Assembly: GCA_021234155.1 (NCBI GenBank)
Contig: JAJEKV010000127.1
Span: forward strand, 1-64,000
Length of the DNA: 64,000 nucleotides
Reading direction: 5' to 3'
Source of the DNA: Isoetes taiwanensis
Lineage: Eukaryota; Streptophyta; Lycopodiopsida; Isoetales; Isoetaceae
The translations under genes and the position numbers were made by a program. A model generated the notes under the pieces. It made no database searches, was not told the DNA's origin, and saw nothing but the letters and a program-made list of their open reading frames with translations. Shown piece after piece: positions 31,701-43,635 of this stretch. The stretch's first letter is position 1; each line of letters opens with the position of its first letter.

Positions 31701-32799
31701 CTTTGAAATATACTGTACTTTGTAATTGTAGAACATTCACCAAGTGTGAGGTGCTCCATTTGGTCTTTAACAAGTGTTTGCCTCCCTAATCCTTAAAGTG
31801 TACATGAATCTTTGAGATATTTCCATACTTCAGCAAAGGTTTTGAAAGAACCAAGTAGCCTTCGAATCTCGTTGGATCAACCACAACCTTCAAGTGAACA
31901 TAGACTTTGTCCTGGTAAATCATAAAGAATTCCCCTCCATAGATAATTTTGAATCATCCAACACTGGATTAGCAGCCAATCTCGAAGGAGACAACAATAT
32001 AGATTTTGGATATTGCATGAACTTCTAGCTTGACATACAACATTGATTTTGACGGCATTTATCGTGACATAGGATTATTGTATTTATGGTGTCTGATTGA
32101 CGGTTGAAGTTCCTTATGATTATAGTGCAGCCTAATATGTCTTTTATGCTAGATTTGATAAGTTGAAGATAATATGGTTATTATAAGCATTGAGTTTCTA
32201 TGCAAGTCTTTGTGTTCATTATTGTCTTTATGTTTCCTACATATTGTTATGCTTTAGGTTCCATCATTTTTTATGTAATGATTACTTATAACAAGGCAGT
32301 GAGAAGCTCCAGCTTCTTAATGCAAAGTCAATAAAGTGATGAGCAGGTGCTGTAATTGTCTCAGCACCCCAAGACCTTGCTTTATTGGATGCTTGCAGGG
32401 ATACACACATGTTTCAAAAGGTGGACTTGCCAATAAGCTAGTGCTGTTTCATTCATATTGCTCAAATGAAGGCCAATTTCCACTAGTATTATTCACAGAT
32501 TATGGGCATAATTGTGAACATGAGCTACATTACATGTCAAAAATGTGGAGAGGTGGCACATATATTTATTTACATTTTGAATAGGCTTAGCCAATATGCA
32601 AGTAATCATCTCTGGATACAGAAAACGAAGCCAATCGACAATAAAAAATTCTTATCAAATTATAAAGCTCTTAAATTAATCTTTTATTGAAAGGCAATGC
32701 TGTCTGAATGGCTAGATTATTTATCTCTCTAATCGGAGCCCAAAGAATGACATCAGATGATACCTAATAGTTTGTGACAATTGCTTTTCTTGTTGTTTG
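31701..32799. other. AT-rich region, nothing recognised
   Basis: About 1.1 kb to the 5' side of the chromovirus gag. It may include the eroded gag start (a - strand DPTRFEG-like phrase near 31860) and a 5' LTR, but no clear boundary, TG/CA ends or ORF is visible. Confidence 0.4.
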
Positions 32800-33077
32800 A
32801 TATGGTCTGTGGGGGTATGGGATAAAGCTGGAAAGGTTGGGGACCATACGATCTCCTTGAAGGATCCGCTTTTTTGGGGAGTTGGTTAAGTCTTTTGAGA
32901 GTAGTCCTTGTCATTTGGTATCAGAGCCAAGGTTCAATTCTTCGTGGCAACATTGGTGTGTTCCACGTGCTTGAGAGCAAGCATCTCGAGGAGGAGGAGG
33001 AATTGATATAGTCTGTGAGATAAAGCCTGGAAAGGTTGGGGCCCATTGGATAACTATTTTCGTGAAGGATCTGCCAT
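32800..33077 (+). repeat. Direct repeat pair around a primer-binding site
   Basis: A roughly 65-bp sequence (GTCTGTG...ATAAAGC(C)TGGAAAGGTTGGG...GAAGGATC(C/T)GC) occurs at 32805-32870 and again at 33010-33077. Between them lie the tRNA-iMet-type site and a GAGGAGGAGGAGGAATTGATA purine stretch just before the second copy. This resembles 5' LTR end, primer site, polypurine tract and 3' LTR start of a tiny (TRIM-like) element. Confidence 0.5.
32916..32934 (+). other. Putative primer-binding site for initiator tRNA-Met
   Basis: TGGTATCAGAGCC at 32916-32928 is the complement of the 3' end of plant initiator tRNA-Met and is the most common plant retroelement primer site. It is preceded by CCTTGTCATT, consistent with an LTR end in CA one or two bases away. 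Confidence 0.65.
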
Positions 33078-33355
33078 TTTGATGCATTGGTTATCACTAG
33101 AGGAGCTAGTGCGTAACATTGTTTCTCTGAGGTAAAAGTGAAGAGGAGACATGATTTATGTGGTTTCCTACTTTGATCATACAGAACAAGAAAGCAGAAT
33201 CAGAAACTTTGCTTCCTACATTTGGGATACCTGAAAAATATCACTTTCCTGCCATTCTCTGTTGGCATTTTTGAACTCACATTCTCAAATTTGCTGAATT
33301 AACCCTCGGAGCTTCTAAAACTCTAAAACCCTAAACTCCAAACTACGGATTTAGC

Positions 33356-33368
33356 TCTATATAAATAT
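33356..33368 (+). promoter_or_regulatory. TATA-box-like sequence
   Basis: CTATATAAATA at 33357-33367 matches the plant TATA consensus, followed about 35 bp later by CTTTTCG/CTTCTTTTTCCC. No downstream gene was found. It may belong to a retroelement LTR. Confidence 0.35.
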
Positions 33369-33927
33369 GCAACCCTCTAAGCTTTTCGTATTTTGCCTTT
33401 CTGTCTTCTTTTTCCCGGTTCAATTTAAACTCAGCTTGCAATTTAAACATCACTAAGACCTTCGTGAGCGATGCGTCTATTTTTTTGGTATATCGCCATT
33501 TTTTGTTCAAATCTATTTCTTGACTCGAAGTTTTTCAAATTCATCGAATTTTGACTGGTCTGAAGGGGAATTCCTTCCAATTGCTTGTTGTCTCTATAGA
33601 GGGTTAGTGAAATTCTTGATCTCCGTAATTTTGAGCTTCAAATAGATACTAAGGTTTTCTAGATTCACCTGTGGTTTTCTTTGTGGATCTCTTTTTGTAC
33701 TTTGGACAACTCTTTTTACTGAGCAATTCTTCTCTAATCTGTTTCAACAAGAATACACCTTTGTTCCTAGTTGTGTTGAATTTGAAATAGAGATCTTAGA
33801 TTCTTGGTTAAAAGAACTTACTGGTCACAAGAACATTTTAGCAAGAGCAATTCTAAGAGTGCATTGTAATTGAGTAGATGAGAAAATTTTAGTCAAATTA
33901 TACTTTTTAAGTCGATTCCTTATTCCT

Positions 33928-34177
33928 TATTCACACGGGGGGTGACTCCGGGCAACGAGAGCTGTTGGATAGGCATATTCACCCCTTATTCCTTAATCTA
34001 TACCGTACGTAAAGTTCCTCGTTTTTGGGGTATGCAAGTACAAACTTTGCTATACTGTATAACAAGATTCGCAAAATACTATAAGATTTCAAGCGAAATA
34101 CTATATGGTAAGTTTTCGTACGTGCAAAATACAATTATGAGGGCTCTCGCTGCCCTACGTCACCCCCCGTGTGAATA
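33928..34177. mobile_element. MITE with perfect 19-bp terminal inverted repeats
   Basis: TATTCACACGGGGGGTGAC at 33928-33946 is exactly reverse-complementary to 34159-34177. The 250-bp interior is non-coding and holds a second copy of the terminus-like GGCATATTCACCCC near 33971. No convincing target duplication is visible, so the exact ends and superfamily are uncertain. Confidence 0.7.
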
Positions 34178-35125
34178 TGCACCCAAACCAAAGGGGGTTT
34201 AAGGGGGATTTTAATTTAAATGTGTTGGACCCAATGGTTGTGTTAATTAATGTCAATGGTAGTTATGTGTTGGTTGTTAATGTCAATGGTTGTTATGTGT
34301 TGGTTGTTATGTGTTGGGGGATTTAATTTTTACATGTTGGATGTTAATGGTTTGTGTTGCAAAAAAAAATTTTTGGCCCCTTCGGGGCCTTAGAGACGTG
34401 TGACAAAAATTTTAGAATTCAAACCAGAAAAAAACTAGAATTCATTTGAGGCTTTCATCACCTGTAGCTTTTGAATTTGATGACAATAAAACAAATAGAA
34501 CATAAGTAAAAGTTACCATAAAGATAGAGCAGATTGATCCCATTATTCTGAAAGTCATAAAATTTGCAACACAAAAAAAAACCCCTGTTATTATACTACA
34601 TATTGTTACTTCCGCTACAACTATTTCTCTTTCACAATGACACCATTGTTTATCAATCCATATGATTTTGAATGCTCCATCTCTAGCTTAAAGGTAATGC
34701 ATGATTCACCTTATGGTTCGATTAAAGTTCCAAACCTACAATATAAATGCATTCTTGTGGCCACTATTTGACTGATCTGCGTGACATGGAAAAGGGCGTG
34801 GAATAATCCGCCTGTTGTGTGCATAAGAATCCGTTTGTTGATTGAAGCTAAAGGCTGGCTGCTATGAACAATCTGGAAGCCAAGAATATCCAAGAGTTGG
34901 AAGCAAACAGAGGGCCTAAACTTGAATCTGCAGCAAATCTTAGGAAGGAAACAAAAGGGGGTTTTGCAGCACTACATTGTAGAATCAGGAAACCAATACC
35001 TCGTAAAAAAAAAACATTATGCTAACTGAAGAAACATTAAAAAATAAATACCTTTGTAAGTGTGAGCAAAAAAATCCATCTCGTGGTAGTAAAATCCACT
35101 CCGGCAATAAGAATCCAAGAGGGCA
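34178..35125. other. AT-rich region, no gene recognised
   Basis: Includes tandem GTTATGTGTTGGTTGTTA-type repeats (34255-34345) and a GGCCCCTTCGGGGCC hairpin (about 34375-34389). No supported ORF. Confidence 0.5.
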
Positions 35126-35127
35126 AG

Positions 35128-35270
35128 TACACATGCATATGCACACATGCACACACATGCACACATGCACATGCACTTGCACTTGCACTTGCACATGCAT
35201 AATACACATGCACACACATGCACATGCATGTGCACATGCACTACACATGCGTAGTGTTCATGCACAAACA
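35128..35270. repeat. Alternating purine-pyrimidine microsatellite (ACATGC/ACTTGC)
   Basis: ACACATGCACACATGCAC units with ACTTGC variants and an ATGCATGTGCACATGCA palindromic end. Cys/His-rich ORFs on both strands are translation of this repeat. Alternating R/Y sequence can favour Z-DNA. Confidence 0.85.
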
Positions 35271-36890
35271 CATGCAGAGAAAGACAACAACCCTCGGATT
35301 GTTCCAACCAACGAAAATCAACGGCCCATAAAAGGTGCACTCTAGAAATACTATTTAGTACACCTCAACGAACACAACAACGAAATCATAGAAAAACCAT
35401 GTGAAAAAGCGTATAAAAATCTAAAAGTAACCCCCTGTTATTATGCTACATATTCGTGATGGAAAATCGGCTTCTGTTTGATAACTGATGTTCTTTCCTT
35501 TGCCCCTCTCTTTCCCCTATCTTTTTCCTTTTCTTCTCCACGTTTTTTGAAATTTTAGCCTTTTTTCTCATGCAATCTGTTGTTTCTCCCTGACCTTTCT
35601 CTTATGAATTCTAAAAATTCTGTAAGCCCTAAAAATTTGTCTCTTCATGCATTTGCCGCGTTGCCGCCGCAAGAACGATCTCAAGTTCTGCAGCATCTCA
35701 TTTTTTATCAAAAAAAATCCTAGAGGCACAAACCTTTTTGGCAACTTTGCTAGCTCCATTTGTGAAAAGCATCTCATGGATCTGGTTACTTACAAGGACC
35801 CAGTCTGAAATACCTTTCTGCTGATTTGAATATTTTAGGTACTGTTGTCCTTTGGATCCTGTGGCTAAGGCTCCTGTCCTTTGTGGTGTTCCAAAGCTAG
35901 TTGAAGAAATCCATTCAGACAAAGCCATGGATGTAATGTTGAAGCAAAACCTCCTTTTGGAAGATAAGAAAATGGACCATGAATATCCATGAGTGTTTCT
36001 GTTTGTAGAATATTCATGGTCATTCTGTTGTCATTGTTAAAATTAATAAATGTGGTATAAAGTTTGATAAACTCTGGGCTTTTTCTTAGACCTTCATCAC
36101 GGTATATTCTTATTAATTGCAGCCTATTGGCTTAATTACCCTTATATAATGCTCGAGTGTGGCAACTATAGATCTCCTAATTTTGTCCTCAATCATGGTC
36201 CTCTCACCTTTGAGAATTATCAATTGTCCTTCTTGAAGTAGGACCCTAATCTTGGGAATGAAAAAATGCACAACCTTTGTATTGCCTCTACTTCTTTACA
36301 TCGTTTAAATCTTATCTACTGGGATGAGGAATGTTCTTGTATCCCTTTTAACTCAATTGGTACCTATATCTTAACTAAATATTCCCCTTCAAGCACCAAG
36401 ATCCTTTATTCAACTTGTCTGTCCAAAGAAATTCCTCTTACTAACTCTTTAAAGATGCCTTTGGAAAAGATAACTTATTATTTCTCGGGTCTAGCCTTCC
36501 TTCACATTTCCAAGGATATTTTCAGAAATATTTTTGGTATGCAGATTGCATAGAGATTGACTTCCTCCACAGTAATTGGAGAGGAAATTTGACCTTAATA
36601 ACCTACGTGCACCATCTAAGTCTTTCAATTGTTAAGATGAAGATTCTTTTAGAAGAAATGTTCCCAAATTCTTCGAATTTTATCTTCCAATTCAACAACT
36701 TGGATCAATTAACTCGTCCTTTTAGGCCATAAAAACGTTCCACTTATGTTTGAACCAAAATGACCTTTTATATTGGACCAACGAAGGAAATACTACGGCC
36801 ATCTTGTCTCCGTAGATGATAAAAGATAATACAATTCAATTCAATTTCAACACTTAGCAACATGCTGCCCTTTCTAAACCAGTTTAGGAG
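35271..36890. other. AT-rich region, no gene recognised
   Basis: Contains several stop-rich frames, the longest at 36266-36553 on + (95 codons), without a family I recognise. It may be old retroelement ORF1 remains. Confidence 0.4.
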
Positions 36891-37680
36891 TATCAAAAGT
36901 ATAGCAAGATTCCCTGCCCAAACTTGAAAACAGGTGTCCTCAACTACAAATGCACATACCACCAAACACAAAGATAAAGCATACTATCCTAGAATATTCT
37001 TGAGCATATCCATGAATATTCTACCAACAAAAACACTCAAATTAGGATATTATGTGGCATATTCAGGTCTTAGTATGCCCTAAGGAAAGGGAAAAAAAGG
37101 CACCAGTTTTTTTATGCCATAATTTGGATTGTCACGCATCCATTCCATAAAAATGATAGCCTCCTTGAATGGTGCCCGTCCGACGGACACCTTTAATGCC
37201 ATAGTTTTGCTTCCCTAAAGCTTCATATACATCGTGGTCTAGATATGATCTGGCATGGATCAATTATATAATAAGGATCTACTATAAGGCATCAAAAGTA
37301 TAGCAAGATTTCCTATCCAAACTTGACAACGGATGCCCTCAGCCAAAACTGCACATCTGCCTACCATCAAACAGAAATGTAATGCATATTATCATAGAAT
37401 ATTCTTGAGCATATCCAAGAATTGTCTACCAACAAAATATTCGGGCAATAATATGCCCCTTAAAAAGCAAAAAAAGTCATCATGTTTTTCACGCCATGGT
37501 TTGGTTGTCTGTCACACCTCCATTCCATCAAGATAGCGACCTCCTTGCATGGTTCCCCCAGATGGACACCTTGAACAACATAGTTCCGCTTTTATAAAGT
37601 CCCATCTGCACCGTGGTCCAGATCCGGTAGCCATTGGCATGGAGCTATTCTATGTAAAGATCTATCTTAGGGCACTGTTG
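36891..37680. repeat. ~400-bp diverged tandem duplication
   Basis: The series TATCAAAAGTATAGCAAGATT, AATATTCTTGAGCATATCCA, TCTACCAACAAAA, CCATTCCAT and CGTGGTC(T/C)AGAT occurs in the same order starting at 36891 and at 37290. Period about 399 bp, with clear divergence and small indels. Function unknown. Confidence 0.8.
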
Positions 37681-38004
37681 CCAAATTTTGTATCATAATG
37701 AAAAGCGAATAAGCAGTGACCATATGGAATGACGGCAATCCCTCGCTTAAATTCGTCAGCTATTGTCTCAATTTCTCTGGTTTATCATATGCCATCTGGT
37801 AAGGTCACATAATCATTAACATCATCTTCTCTGTCGCCAGCATGTTCATGGTGTAAGCAGATAGATAGGTAGCCTGGATGATAAACCATCCAGTTGAAAT
37901 CCCCAATTGAGTTAGAAGATCGACGAATCTTTATGAACCTTTAGCAAGGCCTTGCGAATACTCATAATCTTGACCCCCGGATTCTTAGAATGTTAAGCAT
38001 TGTC
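37681..38004. other. Flank of the gypsy element, nothing recognised
   Basis: AT-rich sequence up to the target duplication ATTAT at 38005-38009. Confidence 0.5.
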
Positions 38005-38009
38005 ATTAT

Positions 38010-38604
38010 TGTTTGGGGTCTGGGTTCGGGAACGCCTGCAAGACAGCCCTCTGTGAGGACCCTTGGATCTAACAGGAGAATCCGGGGACTATGTCACGCG
38101 GGATTTGATAGAAAACAAAGGAAAGGGAAAAGAAAACAAAGAACAATGAGACAACAATGATAAGCTTCCTTGATATCAATGATGATGATACATGAGCTCT
38201 CGCAACCGAGAGAAAACTGAAGTGAGACAAGACTCAAAACTCATCTGAAAGCTCATGTGCTAGCTCTACTCATATATATAGTACAATGGCCTTTGGCCCA
38301 ATATAGACACTCTGACTGATTTCGGTGCCGACTCCTGGAGGAGGCCTGATTTGCAGGAATGCTGGCGGTGCCGCTTGAAAAGCCTGAAATCACTGACGCC
38401 GACGCTGGCGCGGACGGGGCCGTCCACTTTGTCCGAAGCCCGCCTTTGTTGACGCCAAAGGCGTGGTCTTAGTCTGCGCGGGTCCGCTTGGTCTTCTATT
38501 TTGAGCCTTTGACGACCGAATCGACCCGACGATTGTGGATCCTTGGACTTGACTTGGTCCGTCAGATGATGAATAGTCCTGTACCAAGAGGCACAGGACT
38601 AACA
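38010..38604 (-). repeat. 3' LTR of the gypsy element
   Basis: Reads TGTTTGGGGTC...AGGACTAACA on the + strand (TG...CA on both strands), 595 bp. Long AT-rich stretches are identical to the right LTR; differences cluster in GC-rich patches. A CTCATATATATAGTACAATG stretch may be the TATA region. Confidence 0.93.
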
Positions 38605-38621
38605 CTCCCCCCCACCAAACG
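38605..38621 (-). other. Polypurine tract
   Basis: The + strand CTCCCCCCCCACCAAAC directly after the LTR reads as GTTTGGTGGGGGGGGAG on the element strand, the expected primer for plus-strand DNA synthesis. Confidence 0.85.
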
Positions 38622-40400
38622 ACACTCAGTATGTAGGAAAGGAGGAAGTGCTTCCGAGGGCGGGAAACCAGCAGTCTGAAAGTGATCCTCACGGGAATGA
38701 GGGCGGGCACCATTGTGATAATTGCCAATGAGGTCCTGACGTGTTTGAAGTGCGTCAGGAGTGTTGAGCCCAAGAGCAGGATCGGCATCAATGAGGAAGT
38801 GAGAGCGCACCATGTCTTCCAGGCAAAGATGTGCGTCCCAAGGAACAAACCGCACTCCATGAGAAGGCAGGTCCGAGACCAAGGCACCGATGCGGCATCG
38901 GGGGTTGTAAAGAAAAGATTGACGCCGCCGATTTAAAGAGCTTACCAGATGCATCGGAGAGCACACGTAAAACCAGCTTTGACGGTGGATCAAGGGTCCG
39001 GTGAGGTGGTGGCATTCCCGCAAGAAGGTATCTAGGCCATGAATAGCATCGCAGCCGCCGTTGCCAACCACGCCATTAGCAATATAGAGCCAATTCTCGT
39101 ATTGTCCAAGGTGGCATTATCCTCCCAAACTGAAAGGCTCGACAAATCTGGGGATCCTCCGGAGATCCGTGGAGATCCGAGGCGAGTCGAGCCATGGGTT
39201 ATCCATGACCTTCGGCCCAAAAGGGACGACGCCCCGGTAAGAGAGGAACCGTGGGCGGGAGGTACTCCTAAGGAAGCATATGGAGAGGGAAGCATGCCCG
39301 TGTAGCGTGGGTTGCGAGCCATGTCCCCGAATGCACGTAACAAGATTCGATCAAGAGCACGACACCAATGGTCCCATCTCAAGTAGAGAGTAATTGATAG
39401 ATGGGAGGATTGACCCAACCCGTGGGGATGGTCTTGCTTTCCGTAAGGCCACGCAGCTTGATTGTAGCCTCCCTGCGTCGCGATATAAATTTGGGCTTAA
39501 CTCAAGATCGCCGGGATGCGCCAAATTTTTGTTTAATTGTTCCAATGTTTCACCGCCACAGAGGTAAGCGCCGAAGCAAGTTCGTGCATGTACTCCCTCG
39601 CTCAAAAGTCCGAGATCGAAAGCAGATCCTTGAAATATTGGTTGGTTGATGATAACAACCAAGCAAACATTGGAGTTGCCTCGAAAAACACAATGGGCCT
39701 CATCTCGAATTTATCATGGAGATCCGCAGGTAGAAGTCATGAAAACATAAGCCATTGGGTGAACAACACGGAAAATGACCAATTCGGGATCTTTGAAGTG
39801 AGCTGATCAAAGACTAAGAGTGCACAAAATAAACCCTTGTCTTCTATAGAAAGATCCGCCCAGATCCGAAGGAAGTCCGCAGATTTTGAGTGGTCGTTGA
39901 TGAACATTGCCATTGGCCGCGCACCACTTCAAAGGAAAAGGTGCCGCCGGGCCACCACATAGTCAAGATAGCCGGAAGGAGTAGAGAAGTCCACAGGAAT
40001 GTTGGTAGCAATGTCAATATAGCCCTCCCCATTTTATTTTGGGCTTCTTCGCCAGATTGAACTGCTTGCTGGAGCTGATGTTCCAGGTCACGGATCCGGT
40101 TCTCCTTTTCTAATAGAAGACGTGACTGATCATAGACCCGTTTAATAGGAAGCGTGGCATGTGAAGAAGATTGCCCTCGAGTTTGGAGTCAAGCGTGGCA
40201 AACTGAAAGGCCATCAATGACCTTCGTTTCGAGCCTCCCAAAGCCGAAGTCCGGATGGACGTTAACCGATTTGTCCGCGGAAAGCCGAGCTTCAAGGGGA
40301 GGTGAGTCGAAGGCCACGCCGGTGAGGTCTTGAACTTGAGTGCGGTAATTGTGAGAAAGTCCAATACAAGGTGTCTAGCTTAGCAATGTCTTTCTCCTTG
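38622..40400 (-). other. 3' internal region of the gypsy element
   Basis: Between the extra ORF region and the polypurine tract. Both strands have medium-length open frames, none with recognisable motifs. The sequence is moderately GC-rich and shows no tandem repeats. It may be the C-terminal part of the extra ORF after frame loss, or non-coding. Confidence 0.4.
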
Positions 40401-41600
40401 TCACCCAGAGGGTATCTTTTGACTTGTCCTGCTCCAACAAGTCCCGAATTGTGGTTTGGAGTTGAGCCTTCCGATCTTCAAGTAGGCTTGTCCGATCCTC
40501 GAGCACTTTTGAGATCTACACGGGCCCTGTAATAGAGCCGCGTGCTTTTCTTGAAGTTGGGCCTCCAAAGTTTGAACTTGTGCAGCAGTTTTGAAGGTCT
40601 CTTTGAACTCGCATCGAAGCCTCCGTGGACGCCTCAACACCATTCATGAGAGCCTCCTATGATGCATGGGAATGCATGGCAACGCTTGAACATCCCGGCC
40701 GGAATTGGTACAGAGCCGCCGAGGATGTGGAGGTGCAGGCCCCCGTTGTCGCTTTGTCCGAGAGTGTTGAGAGGCATGACGGAACCGGAAGGCGGCTTCA
40801 AAGGGAGGAAGAGGAGACGGTGACATGCGTGGTCCGGGTGTTGAATATTACCGTGGGAAGTCGGGCGCGGAAGGTACGTACCGCTGGGTTTGACGTTGGG
40901 AATGCAGAGAGCGCTGAGTGGAGGCATGGGAAGTGGAAGGGCTCTCAAGAACAGGAAGATAATGACAGATGAGGGCCTGAAGATGGCCACCCACTGAAAC
41001 TTCAGAGACAGAGGAGGGGGTAGCCAACGCGGTCTACTTTGAAGAAGGCGAGAACAATGTACCGTGGCCAATCAATATGGAGATTGGAGTGGATGGCAGT
41101 GATGACCATATTATAGAACGGCTTATTAATATGGGTGTTCTTGATGGAATACCCAAGCAATTTGCGCCACAGAAACTTCACAAAAGTGTCATGTGACTTT
41201 GCAATATTTGTGAGGCGATGCTGGTTAGCTTGATAAGCAGGAGCACCGAACTGAGTGACGTCCATGTCCTGTAAAGCAGCCCAAGAGACAGAAGGTTTTT
41301 GCAAAGGAATACGGAATACCTCAGAAATCAAAGGCTGAGTAAGTAAAATGGTGGTGCCATCGACCACCGTAGCAAATCCTTTCGGCCGCTGACGATGTGA
41401 GCGATGAACCGCCTTCAATTGTTCGGATTTGGGGCCTGGAGCTCCATTTTGCGAATTGTAGAAGCTTTGTATGCTCGCATTTCCGACTTCGGACCAAGAA
41501 GGGCCTCGCGAAAGGTGGGCGTCGAGAAAGACACAGACTCGAAAGGAGTCGCATCCCTGGGAGCAGAAGTTTGAAGTGTAGGAAGTTTGGGGGCAGCCAT
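40401..41600 (-). pseudogene. Extra sense-strand ORF downstream of integrase
   Basis: An AUG at 41600 opens a frame beginning MAAPKLPTLQTSAPRDATPF; it stops at 41415 and continues in another frame to 41002 with ILLTQPLISEVFRIPL, HDTFVKFLWRKLLGYSIKN and HINKPFYNMVITAIHSNLHI. Further on, 40643-40401 encodes a short coiled-coil-like stretch (VQTLEAQLQEKHAALL). The middle part has the general look of the plant transposon-protein domain found in the third ORF of some plant gypsy elements; this assignment is by impression and needs a profile search. Two or more shifts interrupt it. An alternative is a captured host fragment. Confidence 0.5.
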
Positions 41601-42411
41601 GGCGAAGAGCGTCGGAACCGAAGGAACTGTCTGGAGAAGGCGGAGAGCAGAGAACGTGTAAGATGAAGGCGCAGATAGATCTAAAAGGTTTTAGGGCCGC
41701 AAGTGTAGGTGAATGGGCATGATGAGGGCAAACCCGCGAACCGCTGATGATGCCGTGAGGCTATGTGATGTGAAGTAGGCGATTGAGAGGCAAAATTTTG
41801 GCTAAGTCCCCAAACAAAGAAAGGGAGAAGCAATGAACGGTGGCGATGAGACGTAAGGGAATGATCTGATGTGACAGTGGCAAAAGGACGACATTAATGT
41901 TCGACGGGCATGAAAAGAAGGAATGTCATTTAATGCCGGGCAACTCGGCGGGATATCATTAAAACGGTCGAAGGTACCATGGCTAGATATGCGGCGGAGA
42001 AAAGATTCCCCATTTAGTAACAAATTTTGCATTGCAAACCACGCTGGCGAATTTTCTCGATTGGTCCACGTCGGCGTGTGGAGGTCCTCGGTTGGCTATA
42101 TAAGACTAACAAAGGAGCTTAAGGAGACACCCGATGGCGCCAAGATGTCCGCCGGGCGGATTGCACGACAAGTGCACTATGCCGCCTAACCGCATGGAGT
42201 GGATCACTTGTAAAATGGATCGCCTGGACCTCTGGCGGTGCCGCAATCGTGGCATTGCTATGGACGGGTGGTGTGCCGGCATGGCTGAGCATGCCGATCC
42301 CCATACCAACGGGATGGAGGTGATTCCGCACTGGCTGGGACCCCGAAAGGTAATTACTACCACATCCGGCAGATCACCTCTCTCCCAACCCGGAGTAGAG
42401 GGTTTTTCTTC

Positions 42412-43635
42412 TTAGGATTTAGTAGATAGGGCTCTCAGCCCGTTTTTGTAAATAGGGCTCTGCCCATAGCTGAAATAGATGGGCTCTGCCCACATTTTGT
42501 AAAAATTCCACCTATATAATATAAATATGTCGCCGCTAGTCACTATCCGTTGTGTCTTGGTCCGAACAAAGATCGTGGTATGATTGTCACTTTCGTTGTA
42601 TGAAATTGTTTGAGGCGAAAAGCCATTAACTAGTGTAGGTAATGGAGTTCCATCTAATTCAAACTTTGAAAAAACACCGGGTTGCACCACTTGAACAATT
42701 TGATAAGGGCCAAGCCATCGAAACTTTAACTTGCCCGGAAAATTTTTATAACGGGAATCATAAAGAAGAACTAAATCACCTTCTTTGAATGTTTTTGTCT
42801 TAATACGTTTGTCATGTAAAGACTTTTGCAACTGTTGTCCATGAAGAACACGAATGTAAGCATCACGCCTAAGTTCATCCAACTGTTCCAATTAATAAAC
42901 CCTTTCTTTGAGTGCAAAGAAGCGGATTATGGGTCAGAGCCGTTGAAAACGGAGAGTTGGAAGGATGTATTCAAAAGGCATGAGAGCTTCTTGACCATAA
43001 ACCAATTTGAAAGGAGTGTGACCAGTAGCTATTTTGAAACAAGTATTGTAAGCCCAAAGAACAGTAGGAAGCTTGTTTTGCCAATCGCATGGAGAAGCGT
43101 CACAAATTTTCTTGAGAATTGTGACCAGAGTTTTGTTGGTGCTTTCAGCCAAACCGTTCCCTTGAGGATAGTAAGGTGTGCTCTTGTGATGATGGATCAG
43201 GAGATAATCCGTCAGCTCCTTGATGGTATGATTGATAAAATGGACACCTCGACACGACCAGCTCCGCGGGGCAGCCAAAACGCGTGATGATTTGGTCGAT
43301 AGATGACCTTGGTCAGGTTTGCCGCAGTTGTTGTCCGGAAGTGCGCAAGTTTCCGCCCATTTGGTAGCGTGAGTCGGTGAGAACCGAACGTAGCTGCACG
43401 GGTGTGCCCAAGGCAGAGGATCAATGGGTCCCACAAAATCCATCCCCATTTGCTTTGAATGGAAGTGGCGTATAACCGGGCGCCAATGGAAGAGCCGCCA
43501 CGTCGGGTCTTCCCACACGCCGACAAGCATCACACATACGCGGCGCATGAGCGCCTTTGAAGAGCGTGGGCCAAAAATAACCTGTGAAGAAGGATTTTTG
43601 CGCGTCGTGGGTGTCACCATGAAAATGGCCACCAC
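42412..43635 (-). pseudogene. Gypsy integrase core and C-terminal domain
   Basis: The - strand reads MGMDFVGPID (first catalytic Asp) at 43.45 kb, SCRGVHFINHTI near 43.24 kb, and STPYYPQGNGLAESTNKTL near 43.15 kb (catalytic Glu). The family reads S-D-R-G at the second site; here Asp is Cys, and the frame just before it is shifted. The C-terminal part, 42891-42412, has the GPY-like GDLVLLYDSRYKN...LKFRWLGPYQIV module and ends after PLPTLVNGF without a chromodomain. Inactive as given, though some lesions may be sequence errors because they cluster in GC-rich spots. Confidence 0.85.

Noticed and set aside
33325-33345. Telomere-like CTAAAACCCTAAAC
   Set aside because: Only one to two imperfect units; not a telomeric array.
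35017-35345. Cys/His-rich ORFs on both strands
   Set aside because: Direct translation of the CATGCA microsatellite, not a metal-binding protein.
38390-39662. Overlapping ORFs on both strands next to and inside the left gypsy LTR
   Set aside because: Some cross the LTR boundary and none shows a family motif. Probably chance frames in GC-rich element DNA.
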